Origin: JBOIBN01 sp050739575
GTDB taxonomy: Bacteria; Pseudomonadota; Gammaproteobacteria; JAKDMP01
Assembly: GCA_050739575.1 (NCBI GenBank)
Contig: JBOIBN010000037.1
Span: 1 to 23,176 of the forward strand
Direction: 5' to 3'
DNA: 23,176 nt
Shown here in pieces: positions 7,555 through 12,435 of the stretch. How positions within the stretch are numbered: position 1 is the first letter of the stretch; every line of letters starts with the position of its first letter. The translations under genes were made by a program, and so were the position numbers. A model generated the notes under the pieces. That model ran no database searches, was not told where the DNA came from, and saw nothing but the letters and a program-made list of their open reading frames with translations.

Positions 7555-8712
7555 ATGATTTGTTTACGCGCTGCTTCGAGGTTGTCGGTTCCGATCGCTG
7601 CGCTCGGGCTTGCGGCCTTTCCCGCCTTTGCCGCAGTTGATGCAAACGATGCGCAGCCGCCTCCGCTTCCACTCGTGCAGTCGGTCACGATGATCGGCAC
7701 AGTGCAGCAGAACCCGGTGATCAACGGCCGCGATGGCACCCAGAGCGCCTTGTTCCAGGGTAAATCCATCTGGACCTTCGGGGATACGTCAATGTCGGTG
7801 CCCGGACAGGGCGGCGACTACTGGGCCGACGATACTCTGTCGTGGACCACCGATCTCGATGCCTCAGACGGCGTCACGCTGGACCATGATCATCTGGACG
7901 CGACCGGCGCTCCCACCGAGTTTCTGCCTCACACCGCGGCCGAGCTGCACTACAACTATGTACATAACTCCAACCACTGCACGGCTAATCCCTGCGGGGC
8001 GGAACTTGCCCTCTGGCCGGGAGAGGTGGTGGCGGATCCGGATCGCAACCGCGTGCTCTTCTTTTATGGAGAGATCTGGCGGCTGCCCGGCCGCTCGGGC
8101 TGGGTGACGATAGGGAACGGAATCGCTACCTGGACGCCCGGCGGGCGTGTGGTGCGCCCCATCGAGAATCCCGGATCGCCGACCCCTACGCTGATGTGGG
8201 GACCCCATGAGGTGGCGTACACCAGCGGCTCCGTAGTGTCGGATGGCACGCTCTATTCCTATGGCTGCAGCGTTGACTGGATCGTCATGGATTGTTACGT
8301 CGCCCGCGTGGCGCTTGCCCACGCGCTCGACAAATCGCAGTGGACCTACTACGCGGGCAACGGGAACTGGAGCGTGCACCCGACGGCTGCCGTAGCCGTC
8401 TTCCAGGGCGACGCGGCCGGCAACTCGGTTTTCTACGATGCCTATCTGGGCGAATACGTGCTGATTTACAGCCAACCGCTGAGCGACGACGTCATGTACC
8501 GGGTTTCGGAGACGCCGTGGGGGCCGTGGTCGGATGCGGGGCTGCTGTTTACCGGTGAAACCGGCTACCAGGGCAACATAGACTACGCGGGCGGCGCGCA
8601 TCCCGAGTTTTCCCAGATGAACGGACAGATCCAGTACGTCACGTACGCGCACTCGACCGGCTTTCTGCAATCCGATCTGCCATTGATGCAGGTGGTGTTC
8701 GCGGCTCCCTGA
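7555..8712 (+). CDS. Secreted DUF4185-like beta-propeller protein, paralogue 2
   Basis: The 385-residue product aligns without gaps to paralogue 1 over the mature region, with roughly 70% identity by eye. FGDT is at 75-78 and the four cysteines are at C142, C147, C238 and C247. The signal peptides differ almost completely (this one cleaves near AFA, residue 26), so only the mature part has been conserved. GGGGAGGA (7543-7550) is a strong ribosome binding site for the ATG at 7555. The 100-base gap after paralogue 1 holds a small hairpin (CCCG 7483-7486 with CGGG 7493-7496) and no convincing promoter. The two genes look like an old tandem duplication. Function is unknown, as for paralogue 1. 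It ends the + strand block and faces the dehydrogenase gene. Confidence 0.75.
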   Translation: MICLRAASRLSVPIAALGLAAFPAFAAVDANDAQPPPLPLVQSVTMIGTVQQNPVINGRDGTQSALFQGKSIWTFGDTSMSVPGQGGDYWADDTLSWTTDLDASDGVTLDHDHLDATGAPTEFLPHTAAELHYNYVHNSNHCTANPCGAELALWPGEVVADPDRNRVLFFYGEIWRLPGRSGWVTIGNGIATWTPGGRVVRPIENPGSPTPTLMWGPHEVAYTSGSVVSDGTLYSYGCSVDWIVMDCYVARVALAHALDKSQWTYYAGNGNWSVHPTAAVAVFQGDAAGNSVFYDAYLGEYVLIYSQPLSDDVMYRVSETPWGPWSDAGLLFTGETGYQGNIDYAGGAHPEFSQMNGQIQYVTYAHSTGFLQSDLPLMQVVFAAP

Positions 8713-8780
8713 CGGTTTTGGGGTGGCTCTGATTTATTCGGAGTTTCCGCATGGTGCATGGGCGCAACAACGCGAATTAC

Positions 8781-8845
8781 GTAGGAGCGGCTTTAGCCGC
8801 GATTCCTTCAGAAGCCGGAGAGATCGCGGCTAAAGCCGCTCCCAC
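8781..8845. repeat. REP-like element pair in inverted orientation
   Basis: The left arm (8781-8803, beginning GTAGGAGCGGCTTTAGCCGC) and the right arm (8823-8845) are reverse complements at 22 of 23 bases. Each arm also contains its own small palindrome, GCGGCT-TT-AGCCGC. The GTAGGAGCGGC start and internal palindrome are typical of REP sequences of gammaproteobacteria, which REP-associated tyrosine transposases mobilise. Two REPs head to head with a short spacer resemble a BIME unit. No transposase gene is in the window. Confidence 0.8.
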
Positions 8846-8862
8846 AGTGCTTAATTTGACGT

Positions 8863-8895
8863 GAGGCAAGTCCGGACATGTGCCGGACTCGCCTC
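8863..8895. terminator. Strong hairpin between convergent genes
   Basis: GAGGCAAGTCCGG (8863-8875) and CCGGACTCGCCTC (8883-8895) pair over 13 positions with one mismatch around a seven-base loop. It may end transcription from either side, but no T-run follows on either strand. It may instead be the first half of a dispersed two-hairpin element (8863-8924) whose degenerate second copy lies upstream of hrcA. Confidence 0.5.
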
Positions 8896-8983
8896 CTCTG
8901 AAAACCCACGGACGAGTCTTTCGGAGCTTGCATGTTCGAACCTTCCGCGCAGCATAGTGATCGTGTGCCGGCGTCGCCCTTCA

Positions 8984-9025
8984 ATCACTATTTACTCTTC
9001 ACCTTTTACCTCTTTACTCTTCCCT
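8984..9025. repeat. Degenerate 7-bp tandem repeat array
   Basis: Six heptads can be read in a row: ATCACTA, TTTACTC, TTCACCT, TTTACCT, CTTTACT, CTTCCCT. All are pyrimidine-rich variants of a TTTACTC/TTTACCT unit. The exact decamer TTTACTCTTC occurs at 8991-9000 and again at 9013-9022. The array runs over the stop codon of the dehydrogenase gene (9014-9016), so it may have shaped that protein's C-terminus. Confidence 0.55.
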
Positions 9026-9778
9026 CTGCTCGCGATGTACGGCCATCGGCCCCCAGGCCTGCGTGCTCGGCATGAGTTCGATACGGTTCACGTTGACGTG
9101 CGAGGGTTGCGCGAGCACCCACAGCACGGCGCGAGCGATGTCTTCTCCGGTCAGGGGCTGCATGTTCCTGTAAACCTTGCCGGCTTTGTCGCGATCGCCT
9201 TTGAAGCGGACTGCCGAAAATTCGGTTTCGGCGAGTCCCGGCGCGACATCGGTTACGCGCACGCCGGTGCCGAGCAGATCCGCGCGTAGATTGCGCGAGA
9301 ACTGCCACACGAAGGCCTTGGTGGCGCCGTACACGTTGCCGCCGGGATAGGGATTGTCGGCGGCGATGGAACCGATGTTCACGATATGGCCGCTGCCGCG
9401 CTCGACCATGCCGGGCAGGATCGCGCGGGTCATGTAGAGCAGCCCTTTAATGTTGGTGTCTACCATTGTTTCCCAGTCTTCGAGTTTCGCTTCGTGCGCC
9501 GGGCCGAGCCCCAGGGCGAGTCCGGCATTGTTGACGAGCACCTCGACGGGAGAGAAATCCTTGGGAATCGCGGCGAGTGCGGCATCCACCGCGTTGGAAT
9601 TGCGCACGTCAAAAGCGAGCGGATGGAACGCGTCGCCGAGTTCCTTGTGCAAGCGCTCGAGCCGATCGCGGCGGCGCCCGGTGCCGATCGCCCGCCAGTC
9701 GGCCGCAACGAGTTCGCGCGCAACGGCCTCGCCGAATCCGACGCTTGCGCCCGTCACCAATGCCACGCCTTGAATCAT
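9014..9778 (-). CDS. ydfG: NADP-dependent 3-hydroxy acid / serine dehydrogenase, YdfG-type short-chain dehydrogenase
   Basis: The family oxidises 3-hydroxy acids such as L-allo-threonine and L-serine with NADP, and reduces malonic semialdehyde. The 254-residue protein has the Rossmann motif TGASVGFG (9-16), TGRR at 33-36 (NADP preference), NNAG (83-86), catalytic S137 and YxxxK (Y150, K154). It follows E. coli YdfG closely through LALG.GPAH, DWETMVDTN, YMTRAILPGMVER, GGNVYGATKAFV, FSAVRFKGD and HVNVNRIELMP. AAGGAG (9787-9792 on this strand) supports the ATG at 9778. The last residues (REQREE) and the stop lie in a 7-bp repeat array and look like a random tail. The gene stands alone, convergent with the propeller gene and divergent from vapBC. 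The subfamily call is good; the true substrate is untested. Confidence 0.92.
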   Translation of the reverse strand: MIQGVALVTGASVGFGEAVARELVAADWRAIGTGRRRDRLERLHKELGDAFHPLAFDVRNSNAVDAALAAIPKDFSPVEVLVNNAGLALGLGPAHEAKLEDWETMVDTNIKGLLYMTRAILPGMVERGSGHIVNIGSIAADNPYPGGNVYGATKAFVWQFSRNLRADLLGTGVRVTDVAPGLAETEFSAVRFKGDRDKAGKVYRNMQPLTGEDIARAVLWVLAQPSHVNVNRIELMPSTQAWGPMAVHREQREE

Positions 9779-9841
9779 TGTCGTTGCTCCTTTCTCCGTC
9801 AGCCTATTGTAGGAGACCGATGTTCGGATGCTTCGGCATTC

Positions 9842-9871
9842 TTGCCACGGGGGGCAGAGAGGCGCTATTAT
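9842..9871 (+). promoter_or_regulatory. Candidate sigma-70 promoter of vapBC
   Basis: TTGCCA (9842-9847, five of six consensus bases) and TATTAT (9866-9871, five of six) are separated by 18 bases. They lie 36 bases before the antitoxin start. The predicted start site, near 9878, falls inside a palindrome that could be the operator. Confidence 0.5.
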
Positions 9872-9890
9872 CGTCTTACGATCATCTTAC
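9870..9890. promoter_or_regulatory. Candidate VapB operator
   Basis: ATCGT-CTT-ACGAT (9870-9882) is a perfect inverted repeat overlapping the -10 and predicted start site. TCTTAC also occurs twice, at 9874-9879 and 9885-9890, exactly 11 bases apart, about one helical turn. Toxin-antitoxin operons are usually autorepressed at such sites; binding here is inferred. Confidence 0.45.
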
Positions 9891-9906
9891 TTTTCGGAAT
9901 ATGATT

Positions 9907-10158
9907 ATGGAGACGGCCCGGCTTTCGAGCAAGGGACAGGTTGTACTGCCCAAATCCGTGCGCAGCGCGCTGAAGTTAGCGCCCGGCGTCGAGTTCGCGG
10001 TCGAAAGGGTCGGCGCAGGTGTACTGTTGAGGCCGCTTAAACCCGTAAAAACCACCCGACTTGCCGAAGTTATTGGCAGCGCGGGGTACAGGGGCCGGCT
10101 CAAGACGCTGACCGACATGGACGCGGCCATTGCCGGCGCCGCGAAGCGGCACAAATGA
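9907..10158 (+). CDS. vapB: AbrB/MazE-fold antitoxin, VapB-type
   Basis: The 83-residue protein starts with a swapped-hairpin AbrB domain: TARLSSKGQVVLPKSVRSAL followed by KLAPGVEFAVERVGAGVLLRP (about 3-46). The C-terminal tail (LAEVIGSAGYRGRLKTLTDMDAAIAGAAKRHK) is of the kind that blocks the toxin active site. It should bind its own promoter as a dimer and neutralise the PIN-domain RNase encoded next. ATG 9907 is preferred because GGA at 9896-9898 is well spaced; ATG 9901 would be only two bases from it. Its stop overlaps the toxin start in ATGA, so translation is coupled. Upstream are a good promoter and a palindrome suited to autorepression. Identification as an antitoxin rests on both fold motif and partner. 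Confidence 0.88.
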   Translation: METARLSSKGQVVLPKSVRSALKLAPGVEFAVERVGAGVLLRPLKPVKTTRLAEVIGSAGYRGRLKTLTDMDAAIAGAAKRHK

Positions 10159-10544
10159 TCGCCACCGACACGAATGTGTTGGTGCGTCTCGTCGTCAACG
10201 ACGATCCGGCGCAGACCCGTCGCGCCGCCGCACTGTTTGCAGAAGCGTCGGTATTCGTTTCCAAGACTGTGCTGCTGGAAACAGTCTCGGTGCTGGAAAG
10301 CGCCTACGAACTCGAGCGTACGAACGTGCTTGTTGCGCTGCGCAGCCTATTTGGTCTGTCAAACCTGATAGTGGAGGGCGATCGGAAGATTTTCACAGCT
10401 CTGGACTGGTACGAGCAGGGTATGGATTTTGCAGACGCCCTTCACATCTCCTCTGTGCCGGACGATGCGCGTTTCTACAGCTTCGACGTCAAGCTGCATA
10501 AAAAAGCGACGGCATTGAAGCTCAAGCAAGTGGTAAAGGCATAG
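10155..10544 (+). CDS. vapC: PIN-domain ribonuclease toxin, VapC-type
   Basis: The 129-residue product is one PIN domain with all four metal-binding acidic residues visible: D5 in TDTNVLVR, E42 in LLETVSVLE, D94 in DFADALH and D111 in SFDVKL. VapC toxins cut specific RNAs, often initiator tRNA or rRNA loops, when the antitoxin is lost; the target here is unknown. Length is normal, so the toxin looks intact. The ATG overlaps the antitoxin stop by four bases, the usual coupling in vapBC pairs. The pair sits between a metabolic gene and the chaperone operon, where no functional link is expected, which suggests acquisition as a module. No flanking mobile-element ends were found. Confidence 0.9.
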   Translation: MIATDTNVLVRLVVNDDPAQTRRAAALFAEASVFVSKTVLLETVSVLESAYELERTNVLVALRSLFGLSNLIVEGDRKIFTALDWYEQGMDFADALHISSVPDDARFYSFDVKLHKKATALKLKQVVKA

Positions 10545-10589
10545 GCTTTGCAGGAAATTTTCGGCAATCCTCGAGTGTGCTGCGTCCTG

Positions 10590-10641
10590 GAGGTAAAAGG
10601 CGACGATGCCTCACTTGAAAATTCACGGATGAATCTTCTGG
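10590..10641. repeat. Degenerate second copy of a two-hairpin intergenic element, with inverted repeat upstream of hrcA
   Basis: The centre is an inverted repeat, GAAAATTCA (10617-10625), loop CGGA, TGAATCTTC (10630-10638), with one mismatch in nine pairs. It matches 20 of 27 bases at 8899-8925, and every difference is a transition. Before it, GAGG (10590-10593) and CCTC (10609-10612) are the remains of the first hairpin that is strong in the other copy. It ends about 35 bases before hrcA. It is not a CIRCE sequence. Confidence 0.5.
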
Positions 10642-10673
10642 TCCCCCTCAACTAGAATGGCAGAATAGCGGGC

Positions 10674-11762
10674 ATGAAAGAAACTGCCACCAAGGCCGGG
10701 AAAGCGCCCAAGCCCCAGCTCGACGAGCGCGCGCAGGCGGTACTGCGCGGGCTCGTCGAGCGCTACGTGAGCGAAGGCCAACCGGTCGGCTCGCGCATCC
10801 TCTCGCGCGATCTCGGCCTGGGCTTATCACCGGCGAGTATCCGCAACGTGATGGCCGATCTGGAGGATCTCGGCCTGATCAGTTCCCCGCACATATCGGC
10901 CGGGCGCATTCCGACCCGCAGCGGCTATCGCGTCTTCGTGGACAGCCTGCTCAAGATCGAGCCGCTGGTGCCGATCGAAATCAGGCGCCTGCGCGAAGGC
11001 TTGAAGCCGCCCGAAGAAGGCGCCGGTCAAATGGCGGGCGAGGCTTCGCGCATGGTGGCGAAGATCACGCGCATGGCGGGGTTGGTCACGGTGCCGCGCC
11101 GGAACAGCGCGGCCTGGCGGCATATCGAATTTGTGCGCTTGTCCGACCGGCGCGTACTCGCGGTGCTGATGCTCGACGATCGCGAGGTGCAGAACCGCGT
11201 GCTCGAACTGGAACGTGATTATCCGTCCGAGGCGCTGGCGAGAATAGCAAACTACCTCAACGAGCAATTCGGCGGGCGCGCGCTCGCCGAGGTGCGTTCC
11301 GGATTGCTTGGCGCGATGCGCGAGGACATGCGCAACATGAACGAACTCGCCCAGACGGCACTTGCCATGGGCGAGCGCATGTTTCCGCCCGGAAATGAAA
11401 CCGCCGATTACGTGATGGCGGGGGAAACGAACTTGATGGGCCTGTCCGATCTGGCCGATCTGGACAGGTTAAAGGCTCTCTTCGAGGCCTTCAACCGCAA
11501 GCAGGAAATACTCGAACTGCTGGATCGTGCGCTCGCGGCGCCGGGCGTGCAGATATTCATCGGCGAAGAGTCGGGCTACGCAGTGCTCGGGGATCTTTCC
11601 GTCGTGGTATCGAGCTACGGTCCCGAGGATCGCCCGCTCGGCGTAGTGGGGGTAATCGGTCCGACCCGTATGGCCTACCAGAGGGTGATTCCGGTGGTGG
11701 ACGTCACCGCCCGCCTACTGGGCGCCGCCTTGAACGCAAGCCGATCGCCCCCAGAAAGGTAG
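10674..11762 (+). CDS. hrcA: Heat-inducible transcription repressor HrcA
   Basis: HrcA represses chaperone genes by binding CIRCE operators and is released on heat shock, with GroEL aiding its folding. The 362-residue protein has the N-terminal winged helix (RAQAVLRGLVERYVSEGQPV, SPASIRNVMADLEDLGLI, PHISAGRIPTRSGYRVFVDSL, about 18-103). The middle and C-terminal GAF-like parts follow (NRVLELERDYPSEAL, IFIGEE, GVVGVIGPTRMAYQRVIPVVD). Length fits the family's 340-360. The ATG at 10674 lacks a good Shine-Dalgarno; TAGAAT (10653-10658) may be a -10 but has no convincing -35. No CIRCE copy (TTAGCACTC-N9-GAGTGCTAA) is visible before hrcA, grpE or dnaK, so its target is probably elsewhere, perhaps groESL. 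It is first in the chaperone operon, 28 bases before grpE. Confidence 0.96.
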   Translation: MKETATKAGKAPKPQLDERAQAVLRGLVERYVSEGQPVGSRILSRDLGLGLSPASIRNVMADLEDLGLISSPHISAGRIPTRSGYRVFVDSLLKIEPLVPIEIRRLREGLKPPEEGAGQMAGEASRMVAKITRMAGLVTVPRRNSAAWRHIEFVRLSDRRVLAVLMLDDREVQNRVLELERDYPSEALARIANYLNEQFGGRALAEVRSGLLGAMREDMRNMNELAQTALAMGERMFPPGNETADYVMAGETNLMGLSDLADLDRLKALFEAFNRKQEILELLDRALAAPGVQIFIGEESGYAVLGDLSVVVSSYGPEDRPLGVVGVIGPTRMAYQRVIPVVDVTARLLGAALNASRSPPER

Positions 11763-11790
11763 GCGTGACGGATTCAATCCAGGAGTGAGC

Positions 11791-12363
11791 ATGATTCATG
11801 ACCCGAGCGGGGATGCCCCGGGCTCGAACCCGGACGAACCGTGGGACGAGCGCATCGGCCCCGTGCCCGCCGGGCAGGAAGCCGAGGCGCCCGAGCCTGA
11901 AGATCGGCTGGCCGCGCTCGAAGCCGGGAACGCGGAAGCGCAGGATCGCTTGCTCAGGCTCGCCGCCGAACTCGAAAATGTCCGCCGGCGCGCGGCGCGG
12001 GAAATTGAGACCGCACGCCGCTTTGCACTGGAGCGGTTTGCGGGCGAATTGCTGCCCGTGGCGGACAGCCTGGAACTGGCGCTGGCCTCGGCGGACGAGG
12101 CGCCCGAGCCGGTGCGCGAAGGACTGCAGATTACGCTCAAGCTTCTGCACGATGTCTTCGCGCGCCATCACATCGAGCCGCTCGAACCCGTGACCGGCGA
12201 GGTATTCGACCCGGAACTGCACGAGGCGATGGCGACCCAGCCGAGCGCCGAGCTGCGTCCCGACAGCGTGCTCACCCTGGTTCAGAAAGGCTACCAGCTG
12301 CACCAGCGGCTGCTGCGTCCGGCGCGGGTCATCGTCTCGCGCGCCCCCGACGGGGACGCTTGA
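11791..12363 (+). CDS. grpE: Nucleotide exchange factor GrpE
   Basis: GrpE is the cochaperone that releases ADP from DnaK and acts as a thermosensor. The 190-residue protein has an acidic disordered start (1-35) and a long coiled coil (about 36-85, including AELENVRRRAAREIETARRF). The four-helix dimer region (LLPVADSLELAL) follows, and the C-terminal beta wing has FDPELHEAM and VLTLVQKGYQL..RLLRPARVIVS. ATG 11791 is chosen because AGGAG (11781-11785) lies five bases before it; an upstream GTG at 11785 overlaps that site and is unlikely. Its stop codon TGA is embedded in the -35 of a sigma-32-type promoter for dnaK. Confidence 0.96.
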   Translation: MIHDPSGDAPGSNPDEPWDERIGPVPAGQEAEAPEPEDRLAALEAGNAEAQDRLLRLAAELENVRRRAAREIETARRFALERFAGELLPVADSLELALASADEAPEPVREGLQITLKLLHDVFARHHIEPLEPVTGEVFDPELHEAMATQPSAELRPDSVLTLVQKGYQLHQRLLRPARVIVSRAPDGDA

Positions 12364-12387
12364 AACCGGCGGCGCAGGGCCCCAAAT
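12359..12387 (+). promoter_or_regulatory. Sigma-32 (RpoH) heat-shock promoter for dnaK
   Basis: CTTGAAA (12359-12365), a full match to the sigma-32 -35, is followed after 14 bases by CCCCAAAT (12380-12387), close to the -10 consensus CCCCATNT. The -35 contains the stop codon of grpE. Transcription would start near 12394-12396, about 40 bases before the dnaK ATG. Both boxes and spacing fit known groE and dnaK promoters; activity is inferred. Confidence 0.65.
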
Positions 12388-12391
12388 ATCG

Positions 12392-12409
12392 AAGGGCAAC
12401 CCTTTTTTT
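12392..12409 (+). terminator. Short terminator-like hairpin between grpE and dnaK
   Basis: AAGGG (12392-12396) and CCCTT (12400-12404) form a five-base-pair stem with a CAA loop, and the T-run continues to 12409 (seven T in all). It could attenuate read-through from hrcA-grpE. Transcripts from the sigma-32 promoter would begin within the hairpin and escape it. The stem is short, so it would be a weak terminator. Confidence 0.45.
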
Positions 12410-12435
12410 ATGACTCTATAGCGGAGAGAGGATTC

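Larger units (their letters stand above)
8713..9013. other. Gene-free convergent intergenic region rich in small repeats
   Basis: About 300 bases separate the convergent ends of the propeller gene and the dehydrogenase gene. I see no credible coding sequence. The region contains a REP-like inverted pair, a long hairpin followed by a second degenerate hairpin, and a 7-bp repeat array, each listed separately. Confidence 0.7.

Noticed and set aside
9779..9835. Possible promoter for the dehydrogenase gene (TACAAT at 9811-9806 on the minus strand)
   Set aside because: The -10 is fair, but no acceptable -35 was found at 16-18 bases, so it is not listed as a feature.
10614..10650. Possible sigma-32 promoter before hrcA (CTTGAA at 10614, CCCCCTCA at 10643)
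   Set aside because: The boxes are 23 bases apart, well beyond the 13-15 needed, so this is not supported despite good box sequences.
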